NCBI GenBank assembly: GCA_949840465.1
Contig: CATKXE010000018.1
Coordinates: 1 to 47,282 of the forward strand
DNA from: an uncultured Lachnospiraceae bacterium
Lineage (GTDB): Bacteria; Bacillota; Clostridia; Lachnospirales; Lachnospiraceae
DNA: 47,282 nucleotides
Direction: 5' to 3'
The position numbers were made by a program, and so were the translations under genes. This document shows, in pieces, positions 34,543-43,728 of this stretch (positions are counted from its first letter, which is position 1; the number at the start of each line of letters is the position of its first letter). The notes beneath the pieces were generated by a model. That model was not told the origin of the DNA. It was given only the letters and a program-made list of their open reading frames with translations, and ran no database searches.

Positions 34543-34577
34543 AAAAAGAACCTGCAGAAAACAGCGGGTTCTTTTTT
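34543..34577 (+). terminator. Rho-independent terminator after the metalloprotease gene
   Basis: AAGAACCTGC and GCGGGTTCTT pair with one G-T contact around an AGAAAACA loop and run into TTTTTT. It ends the cheV to metalloprotease unit. Confidence 0.85.
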
Positions 34578-34640
34578 GGTTGAAAGCAACAAGATTTGAG
34601 GGTGAAACCTAAAAAAGTGGGAAAGATTCCTAATTTCGAA

Positions 34641-34669
34641 TTGCATTCCCCTGTCTAATGATGTATACT
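34641..34669 (+). promoter_or_regulatory. Sigma-A promoter of the sensor kinase operon
   Basis: TTGCAT (34641-34646) and TATACT (34664-34669) are 17 bases apart, close to consensus. It is the only strong promoter in the gap. Confidence 0.7.
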
Positions 34670-34942
34670 AACTATCACAGAGATATTTTTAAGTAGGAGT
34701 TTACCTAACGTGGAACAATGAAAGTTCCTGACTCTTTACTTCTAATTCTATTTTTTAAATCTAAATAGTAGTCAGAAATTTGTACGATGCCGAGGATTGG
34801 AGGATTCCGGCATTGTCTCCTTTGGAGGGAAAAGGGGAAAAGGATTCTTTCCTGACGTGCCGGACGGCACAGCCAACAAGCGAGTTATGTAGGCTGAGTC
34901 TTAAAATTATCTTCAAATTTTATAAGTTGAAGGTGAACAAAA

Positions 34943-37912
34943 GTGAAAGAAGAGAGGAAAAAACATTACAGACAGAAGCTGTTAATGTATTTTACGGTAG
35001 CTTTATGTTTGCTTTGCATGTTGGCGGGTTCATATTATTATGTGTTCTCGATACGGGAAAGTCTGATGGATCAGGCAATCGCCAATGTACTCGCAGTTAC
35101 GGAACAGCAGCAGCAGGCTTTTGACAATTTTATTTCCGGAGACCGGGAGCGGCTGCATAGTTTTGTGATGGATTTTTCACAATGTGACTCGGAGAATGTG
35201 GACAGGATTCAGGAAAAACTGACGCTTTTTTCTGAGGTGGATGCAGTCTATTCCGTTGTGAATCTGGATACCGGCGAGTTTTATAATAATAAGTCGATGG
35301 ACGTTTTCCGGATGAAAGAGGAAGAACTCGAGGAATACCGTGAGTTTTCGAAGAGCGGTATCCGGGATTCTTATATCGGCCTGTATACGGATACAAAGAT
35401 GTTCGGGTATTATGAGTGTTTCGAGTTTGCAGACGGCGCCAGGGGGCTTTTCCAGAAAGGGTATGAATCAGCCAGAGTATCCAGGGAGTTTACGCTTTCA
35501 TTTTATAATGATCAGGGATTTGCTTATATAGTAAGCCGCCAGGGAGAGATTTTGCTGCGGCCTTTTGTTAATACAGGAGATGAGTTTGGGGATGATATTT
35601 TTGAACTGATTGATTCCAGGCATAATCAGGAGGAGCAGCTGGCAGAATTTAAATCCGCGCTGGACAACCGGGAATCGGGCTCAGCGGTTTTTCATGATAA
35701 AAAGGGCGACCATGTTTTTTCTTATGTACCGGTAGAAAGTGTAGATGAATGGTATCTGGTGTCTATTGTGTCCAGAACTGCGATCATGAATGAGGCCAAT
35801 GCGATCATCAGCAATTCTCAGATATTGCTGATTCTCGCGATTGTGGCGCTGGTGGTTCTTTCAACCTTTACCTTTTTTATGTGGAAGACCCGCAAGGATA
35901 TTAAGAAAAAGGATAATGAAATTGATTATCAGGAACAGCTGTTTAATATCTTTTCCACCTATCTGTCGCAGAATACGGATGATACGTATCTGATGGTGAA
36001 AAAGAAGGAGCGTATTATTGAATATGCCAGCCCGAATTTTGAGCGGGTTTTGGGAATTTCAGAAGACGATGCAATGTCTGATCTGGAGATTTTAGACCAT
36101 GCGGCACATGATCTGGACGGCCTGAAGCCGGGAGATGCCCTTGCCCCTGTGGAGATTGACAGGATTAATCCGCAGACCGGGGAGCATAAATGGTTTTTGG
36201 AGACGGTTTATTGTACGGCGATACAGGATGAGGAAAAGCTGGTGGTCTATATCTCAGATCGGACCGAGGAGAAGCAGACGCAGAATACGCTGACTGCGGC
36301 ATTGGATGCGGCAGAGATTGCAAGTAAGGCAAAAAGTACCTTCCTAAGCAGTATGAGCCATGATATCCGTACTCCGATGAACGCCATTATGGGATTGGTG
36401 GCGCTCTTGAAGCAGGAAGCGGATAATCCGGATTATGTCAGGGAGTATGCCCAGAGAATTGACGGTGCAAGCCAGCACCTGCTGGGATTAATCAATGACG
36501 TGCTGGATATGAATAAAATTGAGAGCGGCAATGCCACTTTGAATGTTGCGGAGCTGAACCTTGCGGAGATTATTGACGAGCTGAATACGATCATCCGTTC
36601 ACAGGTGAAGGCAAAAAATCAGGAATTCGAGATTTATACCACTTCTTTTACATATGAGCATCTCATCGGGGATAAGATGCGGATCAACCAGATATTGATC
36701 AACATCCTGTCGAATGCGGTGAAGTATACGCCGAAGGGCGGAAGGATTGAGATGAGTATATGTGAACTGCCGCCGATTATGGAGAATTACAGCAGGGTGC
36801 AGTTCAAAGTGAAGGATAACGGACAGGGAATGTCCGAGGATTACCAGAAGGTGATGTTCGATCCCTTTACCCGTGAGCAGAATACGGCGACGAATAAGAT
36901 CCAGGGAACAGGACTTGGCATGGCAATTACCAAGAACCTGGTGGAACTTATGGGGGGAACACTGAATGTGGAGAGTAGGATAGGAGAGGGTACGACATTC
37001 AGTGTTGAGCTGGAACTTCGGATTCAGGATAAGGAAGATGATCTGGAGTTCTGGAGCAGGCATGGCGTGAAGAAGATGATTATTGCAGATGATGATGAAG
37101 AGATCTGCAGGAACATTGTTCTGGCAATGGCTGATACAGGAGTTCATGTAGATTATGTCACGAACGGAGCAGACGTGATCAGCACCATCCGTGATGCACG
37201 CAAGAAGGGAGAACCCTATGATCTGATTCTGTTGGATTGGATGATGCCGGAGATCAACGGTATGGAGACAGCGCGGATGATTCGGAGCAACTATTCGCAT
37301 AAGATTCCGATCCTGCTCTTTACGGCCTATGACTGGGCGGATATTGAGCAGGAAGCGTTGGAGGTCGGTGTGAACCATTTCATGCAGAAACCGTTCTTTT
37401 TGTCCCGATTTAAGGAAGCCATTAAGCGGCTGATGCAAGGCGGGAATGAGAAGGATTCTGCGCAGGAAGAGGAAAGTATTGTCAAGGATAAGCATATTCT
37501 GGTTGTAGAGGATATAGAAGTCAACAGGCTGATTTTGTGCAAGATTCTGAATACCCGCGGCGCAACCTGCGATATTGCGGAGAATGGACAGGAGGCAGTG
37601 GATATCTTTAACGCATCCGAGCCGGGCAAATATGATATTATTCTCATGGATGTACAGATGCCTGTGCTGGACGGATATGGGGCTACGCGGGCCATACGTG
37701 CCGGAACGCATCCCTGCGCAAAGAAGATTCCAATCATAGCCATGACGGCGAATGCATTTGCAGATGATGTGCAGGCAGCGCTGGAGTCGGGGATGAATGC
37801 GCATGTTTCCAAGCCCATCGTACTGGCGCAGGTAGAAAGAACCATCCGGGAAGTGCTGGAGAGCCAGGGGGGCAACACAACCCCGGAGGACAGGGCAATA
37901 AAAACGGCATAG
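34943..37912 (+). CDS. Hybrid sensor histidine kinase with two receiver domains
   Basis: A 989-residue membrane kinase. Membrane segments at about residues 13-33 and 293-313 bound an outer sensor domain (Cache-like). A PAS-like region follows (about 340-440), then the dimer/phospho-acceptor domain with His473 in SHDIRTPMN, an ATPase domain with DNGQGMSEDYQ and TGLGMAITKNLVELMGG, and two receivers with Asp765 (LLDWMMP) and Asp903 (LMDVQMP). Both receivers look intact. The start is GTG at 34943 with a weak AGGTG-type site. The signal sensed is unknown. The following Hpt and receiver genes suggest a multi-step relay. Confidence 0.93.
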   Translation: MKEERKKHYRQKLLMYFTVALCLLCMLAGSYYYVFSIRESLMDQAIANVLAVTEQQQQAFDNFISGDRERLHSFVMDFSQCDSENVDRIQEKLTLFSEVDAVYSVVNLDTGEFYNNKSMDVFRMKEEELEEYREFSKSGIRDSYIGLYTDTKMFGYYECFEFADGARGLFQKGYESARVSREFTLSFYNDQGFAYIVSRQGEILLRPFVNTGDEFGDDIFELIDSRHNQEEQLAEFKSALDNRESGSAVFHDKKGDHVFSYVPVESVDEWYLVSIVSRTAIMNEANAIISNSQILLILAIVALVVLSTFTFFMWKTRKDIKKKDNEIDYQEQLFNIFSTYLSQNTDDTYLMVKKKERIIEYASPNFERVLGISEDDAMSDLEILDHAAHDLDGLKPGDALAPVEIDRINPQTGEHKWFLETVYCTAIQDEEKLVVYISDRTEEKQTQNTLTAALDAAEIASKAKSTFLSSMSHDIRTPMNAIMGLVALLKQEADNPDYVREYAQRIDGASQHLLGLINDVLDMNKIESGNATLNVAELNLAEIIDELNTIIRSQVKAKNQEFEIYTTSFTYEHLIGDKMRINQILINILSNAVKYTPKGGRIEMSICELPPIMENYSRVQFKVKDNGQGMSEDYQKVMFDPFTREQNTATNKIQGTGLGMAITKNLVELMGGTLNVESRIGEGTTFSVELELRIQDKEDDLEFWSRHGVKKMIIADDDEEICRNIVLAMADTGVHVDYVTNGADVISTIRDARKKGEPYDLILLDWMMPEINGMETARMIRSNYSHKIPILLFTAYDWADIEQEALEVGVNHFMQKPFFLSRFKEAIKRLMQGGNEKDSAQEEESIVKDKHILVVEDIEVNRLILCKILNTRGATCDIAENGQEAVDIFNASEPGKYDIILMDVQMPVLDGYGATRAIRAGTHPCAKKIPIIAMTANAFADDVQAALESGMNAHVSKPIVLAQVERTIREVLESQGGNTTPEDRAIKTA

Positions 37913-37952
37913 AGCAGCGTGAGATAAAATATACAGAATGGAGTTGTAATGA

Positions 37953-38309
37953 ATGAAAGGTAAGGAAGAACTGGAAAAGCTGGGCGTAGATGTGGATGAA
38001 GGGCTGGACCGTGTGATGGGCGACGAGTCTCTGTATGAGATGATGCTGGGAATGTTTTTGGAAGCCGTGGAGGAGTCTTCGATTGAGCCGGGTGAGTTTG
38101 ACGGCGCAGATCTGGACGGATTGATCCGAAAGGTACATGCACTAAAAGGCACGACGGGAAATCTGTCCCTTACTCCGCTTTTTGAAGGATATGTAGAGGT
38201 ACTGGGACTTTTGCGCGGCGGCCAGCCGAAAGAGGCGAAAGCGGCGATGGAGAAGCTGATTCCTGTCCAGAAGGAAATTGTGGAGTGCATAAAACAAAAT
38301 CAAGGTTGA
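37953..38309 (+). CDS. Histidine phosphotransfer (Hpt) protein
   Basis: A 118-residue free Hpt domain, which carries phosphate between receivers. The phospho-acceptor is His62 in KVHALKGTTGNL. The rest is helical, as expected. It starts 40 bases after the hybrid kinase gene and before two receiver genes, so it is likely the relay's middle step. Confidence 0.9.
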   Translation: MKGKEELEKLGVDVDEGLDRVMGDESLYEMMLGMFLEAVEESSIEPGEFDGADLDGLIRKVHALKGTTGNLSLTPLFEGYVEVLGLLRGGQPKEAKAAMEKLIPVQKEIVECIKQNQG

Positions 38310-38336
38310 AACTATAACTTACGAGGAGAATAGACC

Positions 38337-39374
38337 ATGGCTCAAGATAGAAAACGGCTGTTGATTGTGGATGATACGAAGATAGACCGGATTGTCCTGA
38401 AAAGTATTTTAAACAATGACTTTGAAGTATTGGAAGCAAGCAGCGGAAATATGGCATTTGAGTATATTACCACAAGGAAGGATCAGCTTGACGTGATTCT
38501 TTTGGATTTGTCAATGCCGCATATTGACGGGTTTGACGTGCTGAAGTTTATGAAAGAGAAGGGGATAGACGATATTCCTGTTTTTATTGTCACTGCGGAA
38601 CCTACCAGGGATAATGTGGAAAGAGCGCTGCAGTACAATGTAGGCGAGTTTATCGGAAAGCCTTTTGACAAGGACGATATACTCTGGCGGTTGAGATCCA
38701 GACTTGGAATTATCCCGGAGTATGACCTTCAGAAGGAGGATCTGACAGAGACGGGAAAATATATTTCTCATTTGGAAACGCTTTATAAAAATTATCTGAT
38801 TAATTATGAGAGGAATGATACCCGCTGTAGGATTATGTCCGATCTGATGAAGATCATGCTGAATGCATACAGCAAATCCAACAGGAATTTGAAGCTGAAT
38901 CAGGATAATATCAAGCTGATCAGCAAGGCGGCATACTTTTGCGATATCGGGGAAATCCTGATCCCGGATAAACAGATGCAGATTATGTCGGGGCAGGCAA
39001 GGAGTCAGGAACTACAGAAAAAGCATACCATATACGGCTCAAACCTGATCAAGCTGAACCGGTCGGCTCAGTGCAGATATTTTGTGGAGATCTGTTCCAG
39101 CATGTGCCTCCATCATCACGAACGCTTTGACGGAAAAGGGTATCCCTATGGAATTAAGGGGAAAAACAACTCCATCTATAATCAGATGTGCAGGGTCATT
39201 GATGAGTTCGAAGACAAGCGCTCAAAGTTCTATGGAGACAGTACCAAGCCAATTAAATTTGTAATCAGGCGGTTGGTGAATGATGACACCGGCATGGTAA
39301 GTAAAGAGGTGTATAATCTTTTAGAAGAGTGTGAGCCGCAGATTTTTAACTATTTCTTAAAGAGGAATGTCTGA
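38337..39374 (+). CDS. Receiver protein with degenerate HD-GYP domain
   Basis: A 345-residue protein. The N-terminal receiver is intact (LLIVDDTKIDR; Asp in ILLDLSMPHIDG; VTAE; GKPFDKDD). The C-terminal part resembles HD-GYP c-di-GMP phosphodiesterases: HHHERFDGKGYPYGIKGK is kept, but the usual HD pair is FCDIGEILIPD, with Cys202 in place of the metal-binding His. It is therefore probably inactive or altered, perhaps a binding protein. The next gene has the complete version. Confidence 0.85.
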   Translation: MAQDRKRLLIVDDTKIDRIVLKSILNNDFEVLEASSGNMAFEYITTRKDQLDVILLDLSMPHIDGFDVLKFMKEKGIDDIPVFIVTAEPTRDNVERALQYNVGEFIGKPFDKDDILWRLRSRLGIIPEYDLQKEDLTETGKYISHLETLYKNYLINYERNDTRCRIMSDLMKIMLNAYSKSNRNLKLNQDNIKLISKAAYFCDIGEILIPDKQMQIMSGQARSQELQKKHTIYGSNLIKLNRSAQCRYFVEICSSMCLHHHERFDGKGYPYGIKGKNNSIYNQMCRVIDEFEDKRSKFYGDSTKPIKFVIRRLVNDDTGMVSKEVYNLLEECEPQIFNYFLKRNV

Positions 39375-39465
39375 CGGCAGGCAGGGTAATGTGGAGAAGG
39401 GAAACATTTAAGTGACGAATCTTTTAGATGCTTTTTATGGTCTAATTACCTAATGGAGCGATAGA

Positions 39466-40575
39466 ATGAAGCATTACAATATAAATCACCGGGATGAGAC
39501 GGCTTCAAAAACAATTTTGATTATTGACGACGACCAGATTAACCGTAAGATTTTGGGAAAGATTTTTTCCGATACATATGAGATAAGGGAAGCGGAAAAC
39601 GGAAATGTAGGAATGGCGCAGATCCTCAGTAACCGCGGAAGATTCTGTGCCATCCTCCTGGACGTCATTATGCCGGAGATGGACGGCATTGAAGTGCTGC
39701 GCCACTTGAAGAGCATGAAAATGCTGGATGAGACGCCGGTATTTCTGATTACGGCGGAGCAGCAGGTGGACGTGGTGAGGGAAGCCTATGAGCTTGGAGT
39801 AATGGATGTGCTTACCAAGCCGGTAACTTCTTATGTGGTGCGCCGACGGGTGGAGTCTGTGATCGAGCTGTATACGACCCGGAAGTATCTGCACAATGTG
39901 GTGGAGTCGCAGCAGGCCGAGCTGTTGATGCAGGCGGAGAAGATTATCCAGCTGAATCAGGGGATGATAGAGGCTTTGGCGACTGCGATCGAGTTTCGGA
40001 ACGAGGAATCCGGAGGCCATGTAAACCGTATTTTTACTATCACGAAATATATGCTTGAGAATACGGAATTTGGAGATGGGCTGAACGAAGACCAGATTCA
40101 TAATATTGCACTGGCATCGATCATGCATGATGTGGGAAAAATTACGATTCCGGATGCTATTTTGTCCAAACCGGGGAAGCTTACGGCAGAGGAATATGAG
40201 ATCATGAAGACTCATACGACTCAGGGCGTGGCGCTTCTGGAAAGTATCTCACAGCTCAAGGACAGTGATATTTATGAGTATGCGTGTGATATTGCGCGGC
40301 ATCATCATGAACGGTGGAACGGCAAGGGGTATCCGGATCATCTGCGGGGGGATGAAATCACGCCCTGGTCGCAGGTTGTTTCGCTTGCGGATGTGTATGA
40401 TGCGTTGAGCTGTAAGCGTGTTTATAAGGCTGCATTTTCCAGGCATAAGGTGCTTGAGATGATCTGGGCCGGGCAGTGCGGCGTGTTCAATCCGCGTCTG
40501 CTGGACAGTTTCTTTTCTGTGGAGGAACATCTCAACGAGATGTACCGGCATCTGGCGGAAGCGGAAGGGGCCTAA
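39466..40575 (+). CDS. Receiver-HD-GYP c-di-GMP phosphodiesterase
   Basis: A 369-residue protein. The receiver (ILIIDDDQINR; LLDVIMPEMDG; ITAEQQ; LTKPVTS) is followed by a linker helix and an intact HD-GYP domain: SGGHVNRIF, His221-Asp222 in MHDVGKITIPD, HHHERWNGKGYPDHLRGDEI and SLADVYDALSCKRVYKAAF. It should hydrolyse c-di-GMP when activated by phosphorylation. It is the probable output of the kinase and Hpt genes upstream. Confidence 0.92.
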   Translation: MKHYNINHRDETASKTILIIDDDQINRKILGKIFSDTYEIREAENGNVGMAQILSNRGRFCAILLDVIMPEMDGIEVLRHLKSMKMLDETPVFLITAEQQVDVVREAYELGVMDVLTKPVTSYVVRRRVESVIELYTTRKYLHNVVESQQAELLMQAEKIIQLNQGMIEALATAIEFRNEESGGHVNRIFTITKYMLENTEFGDGLNEDQIHNIALASIMHDVGKITIPDAILSKPGKLTAEEYEIMKTHTTQGVALLESISQLKDSDIYEYACDIARHHHERWNGKGYPDHLRGDEITPWSQVVSLADVYDALSCKRVYKAAFSRHKVLEMIWAGQCGVFNPRLLDSFFSVEEHLNEMYRHLAEAEGA

Positions 40576-40657
40576 AATACTCTCGGAATCTCTTTGTGCC
40601 TGAAGCGTGGGATGCGGAGAGTACACATAAGAAAGGGAAAAGGGATTTTGTGTGGAT

Positions 40658-40684
40658 GGGCCTGCTGAGTGCGGGCTCATTTTT
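40658..40684 (+). terminator. Terminator after the HD-GYP gene
   Basis: GGGCCTGC (40658-40665) pairs with GCGGGCTC (40671-40678), with two G-T contacts, around a TGAGT loop, then ATTTTT. Confidence 0.7.
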
Positions 40685-40838
40685 GTGGGGATGAAACCGT
40701 TACAGTCCGCGGCATGCCTCAGTGTGAGCCGGATCATGAAGACGGAAGTCTGCCGGCAGGATGCTTTCAATCCACGGCCGCTCAGACCGTAAATTGTAAG
40801 TAACGACGGAGGTTCATAGAATATAATTAAGTAGCATA

Positions 40839-40867
40839 TTGAAGAATTGCATGGAATCAGTTATACT
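40839..40867 (+). promoter_or_regulatory. Sigma-A promoter of the HtrA-like gene
   Basis: TTGAAG (40839-40844) and TATACT (40862-40867) are 17 bases apart, about 85 bases before the start. Confidence 0.65.
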
Positions 40868-40950
40868 ATCTTTAATAGAGGCAGGGATATTTTTTTGCCG
40901 GATAGTGTGTTAAGTCTGTTGGAAATGGTTTGTGGATGCCGGAGGATGGT

Positions 40951-42297
40951 ATGAGAGAGCGGAAACCGGAAGAGCAGGATCAATGGAAGAAGGGGAAGGT
41001 ACAGGGGAAGAAGGAGATGGAGTCTGCTGCGGGGGATGGAGCGGACAAAAGTCCCGAGGAAGGGGAGCGGGAATCGTTTTTATTTTTGCAGGAGACGATT
41101 AAACCGAAGGCGCTTACAAGAGACCAGGTTTTTATGCAGGTACTGAAGATGGCTGTGTACGGGCTGATTATCGGGATGTCTGCCTGCTGTGGTTTTTATG
41201 CCCTGAAACCCTGGGCAGAGCGTGCGTTTCAGGAGGAGACGCAGGAAGTGACGATCCCGGAGGACGAGGAGGAGATTGAGCCGGAACCGGAGCCGGAGGA
41301 GGAAGAGCCGGAACCTGTGATTCCGGAGCTGACAGCGGATAGTTATAAGGAAATTATGCAGAGTATGTATGTGATTGCGAAGGACGCGGATAGGAGCATT
41401 GCGTATATACGGGCAGCAGGGGGGGGAGGCCTGCTGGACGAAAAAGGTGCGCGCGGCGGAATTACAGGGCTGATCGTTGCGGATAACGGACAGAAGCTTT
41501 TGATTTTTGGAGATAATTCTGTGTGCAAGGATGCAGAGCAGTGGATTGCCGTATTTTCGGACGGCAGCAGGCATCCTGCGGTATTGGTGAAGCAGGACGG
41601 CAACCGTGGGCTGGCAGTATTTGGTGTGGAAAAAGCGTCCATTGAAGAAAATACGTGGGCTGCAATTCAGATTGCGGAACTTGGAAATTCCAATATTTCC
41701 GTCAGAGGGGATGTGGTGATTGCCGTTGGCGGGATGTTTGGATATGAGAACGGAGCGGGGTACGGGATCATCAGCTCCAAGGATCACAGCACCTATTATG
41801 CGGACGGCCAATGCAGCGTGATTGCCACGGATATTGCAGCGGTTCCAGGGGGGACCGGTGTGTTATTTAATCAGAAGGGGCAGGTTGTGGGGCTAATGAA
41901 AAGCGGGCTTTTGGGTGAGGCGGACGCAGGGCTTTCGAATGCACTGGCTATCTCGGATATGAAACCGGCCATGCAGCTTCTGCTGAATGAGGACAGCATT
42001 CCGTATGTGGGAATTTCGGGCACTACCGTGACGGATGAACTTTCAAAGGAACAGGGGATGCCCAAAGGGCTGTATGTGACGAATGTGCAGGCCGATTCGC
42101 CTGCTATGAAAGCGGGAATCCAGAACGGCGATGTGATTCAGGAAGTGAAGGGGAAGAAGGTGACCGGAACGGCTTCTTATGAAAAGGCGGTTTTGGAATG
42201 TAAGGCCGGGGACAGCGTGAAGATCAAAGGCCGACGGCTTGGAAATACTGGTTATGTGAGTGTGGATTTTACTGTGTCGACGGGAAGTATGGAGTGA
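40951..42297 (+). CDS. HtrA-like membrane protein with PDZ, catalytic triad lost
   Basis: A 448-residue protein. A cytoplasmic N-terminus rich in charged residues leads to one membrane segment (KMAVYGLIIGMSACCGFYAL) and an acidic Glu/Pro spacer, then an S1C-type fold and a PDZ domain (YVTNVQADSPAMKAGIQNGDVIQEVKG). The usual DLAVL aspartate site reads RGLAVFGVE, the active-serine loop GNSGGP reads PGGTGVLF, and no His is seen in the expected place. It is therefore a likely pseudoprotease, perhaps a binding sensor. I chose ATG 40951 because GGAGGAT is five bases before it; TTG 40930 and ATG 40936 are alternatives. Confidence 0.8.
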   Translation: MRERKPEEQDQWKKGKVQGKKEMESAAGDGADKSPEEGERESFLFLQETIKPKALTRDQVFMQVLKMAVYGLIIGMSACCGFYALKPWAERAFQEETQEVTIPEDEEEIEPEPEPEEEEPEPVIPELTADSYKEIMQSMYVIAKDADRSIAYIRAAGGGGLLDEKGARGGITGLIVADNGQKLLIFGDNSVCKDAEQWIAVFSDGSRHPAVLVKQDGNRGLAVFGVEKASIEENTWAAIQIAELGNSNISVRGDVVIAVGGMFGYENGAGYGIISSKDHSTYYADGQCSVIATDIAAVPGGTGVLFNQKGQVVGLMKSGLLGEADAGLSNALAISDMKPAMQLLLNEDSIPYVGISGTTVTDELSKEQGMPKGLYVTNVQADSPAMKAGIQNGDVIQEVKGKKVTGTASYEKAVLECKAGDSVKIKGRRLGNTGYVSVDFTVSTGSME

Positions 42298-42311
42298 GTG
42301 GATCGTCAGAT

Positions 42312-42356
42312 TGCGGGAATGAATTTTGAAATCTTGAAAATATCAAAATTCTCGCA
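42312..42356. terminator. Hairpin after the HtrA-like gene
   Basis: GAATTTTGA (42321-42329) pairs perfectly with TCAAAATTC (42343-42351), flanked by TGCGG and TCGCA. There is no clean T-run, so it may be a weak terminator. Confidence 0.4.
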
Positions 42357-42576
42357 GTAAGGAATCTTAAAGTATGGATGAATGCTTTAGGGAGGCATAA
42401 AGAAGCATTCGAAAAGGAACTTGATGAAAGGTTGTAAGCGTGGCTTTTGTGTGCCTGATGCGGATCTGGCGGACATGGCCGCGATCAGAATGAAAGGGAT
42501 CGTTCATGGCTGTTTATGCCGGGGTCGGCATGGCCACAAGAATGAGAAAAGTATAGAAAGAGGACAGATACGGATT

Positions 42577-43518
42577 ATGAGATATATTAAGGATTTACAT
42601 GAAGGTGAGACAATCAGGAATATTTATCTGTGCAAGGGGAAGCGTTCTGCAGAAACGAGGAACGGAAAGCCCTATGATAATCTGATACTGCAGGATAAGA
42701 CGGGCAGCCTGGACGGGAAAGTCTGGGATCCCAATTCCCAGGGAATTGCGGACTATGAGGAGAAAGATTTTATCGAGGTGTACGGGGAGGTCATCAATTA
42801 TAACAATAATCTCCAGCTGAATATCAAGCAGCTTCGGAGGGCGTCTAAAGGCGAATATGAACCTGCGGATTACCTTCCGGTTTCTGAAAAAAGTGTGGAG
42901 GGCATGTATAAAGAACTGATGTCCTATGTCAGCCGTATTTCTAATGATTATCTGCGGCAGGCGGTGGAGTATTACTTCGTGGAAAATGAGGAATTTATTA
43001 GGGCATTTCAGGCGCATTCTGCTGCCAAGACCGTGCATCACAGCTTTTCCGGCGGACTTTTGGAACATACGCTGAGCGTGGTTAATCTGTGCGATTATTT
43101 TGCACGGAATTATGAGATACTGAACTGGGATATGTTGATTGCCTCTGCAATCTGCCATGATATTGGAAAGGTGAAGGAACTGTCGGATTTCCCGGACAAT
43201 GATTATACGGACGAGGGACAGCTGCTTGGCCATATTGTGATTGGGGCGGAGATGATTACGGAGGCAGTGCGTTCGATTCCGGGATTTCCGGAAACGCTGG
43301 CGATCGAGTGGAAGCATTGTATTCTGGCGCATCATGGGGAACTGGAATTTGGTTCGCCTAAAAAACCGGCTTTGGCGGAGGCATTGGCGCTCAATCTGGC
43401 TGACAATGCGGATGCGAAGATGCAGACACTGAAAGAGGTATTTAAAGAAAAGCCCGGAGCGGAGTGGCTGGGGTATAATCGGCTGTTTGAGTCGAATCTG
43501 CGCAGAACACTTGTGTAA
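42577..43518 (+). CDS. yhaM: 3'-5' exoribonuclease YhaM
   Basis: YhaM trims RNA from the 3' end in Firmicutes. The N-terminal OB-fold (NLILQDKTGSLDGKVWDPNSQGI) binds nucleic acid. The HD domain carries HHSFSGGLLEHTLSV, AICHDIGKVKE and HCILAHHGELEFGSP, with the metal-binding residues. I start at ATG 42577 because it gives 313 residues, the family length of about 314; an upstream frame from 42421 would add about 50 unlikely residues. Confidence 0.92.
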   Translation: MRYIKDLHEGETIRNIYLCKGKRSAETRNGKPYDNLILQDKTGSLDGKVWDPNSQGIADYEEKDFIEVYGEVINYNNNLQLNIKQLRRASKGEYEPADYLPVSEKSVEGMYKELMSYVSRISNDYLRQAVEYYFVENEEFIRAFQAHSAAKTVHHSFSGGLLEHTLSVVNLCDYFARNYEILNWDMLIASAICHDIGKVKELSDFPDNDYTDEGQLLGHIVIGAEMITEAVRSIPGFPETLAIEWKHCILAHHGELEFGSPKKPALAEALALNLADNADAKMQTLKEVFKEKPGAEWLGYNRLFESNLRRTLV

Positions 43519-43728
43519 TTATTGGGAAGGGGCTCAGAATCACTTGTGCAGATGGCGCAGGATCTATTTCCACAGGCATGGGGAAGGAGGAGCCATAGTT
43601 GTGTGGTAGCTGATGGCGCTGAGGGCCGACGGCGCAGGTTTCGTGTGAGCCAAAACGGAGTGCAGGCCAATGACGGCTATGGAAACTTGGAGTGACTGGG
43701 TGTTTGGTCGTGAGGTAGAGGTATTTGT

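Larger units (their letters stand above)
34520..34942 (+). promoter_or_regulatory. Long promoter and leader region of the phosphorelay operon
   Basis: No gene is seen in these 423 bases. After the terminator, a good sigma-A promoter is present (34641-34669), leaving a leader of about 265 bases before the kinase gene. The leader has ATGCCG/CGGCAT (around 34787-34820) and a compact GTGCCGGACGGCAC hairpin near 34857, plus an AGCC/GGCT pair downstream. A riboswitch class was not recognised. Confidence 0.45.
40576..40950 (+). promoter_or_regulatory. Gap between the phosphorelay and the HtrA-like gene
   Basis: No gene is seen here. It holds a terminator (40658-40684) and a good sigma-A promoter (40839-40867). 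The rest shows nothing I can interpret. Confidence 0.6.

Noticed and set aside
34780..35124. A separate small gene in the leader of the sensor kinase
   Set aside because: It overlaps the kinase start in another frame, has no ribosome site and no family features.
42421..42576. A longer YhaM with an extra N-terminus
   Set aside because: The added residues have no family match and the length from ATG 42577 fits the family.
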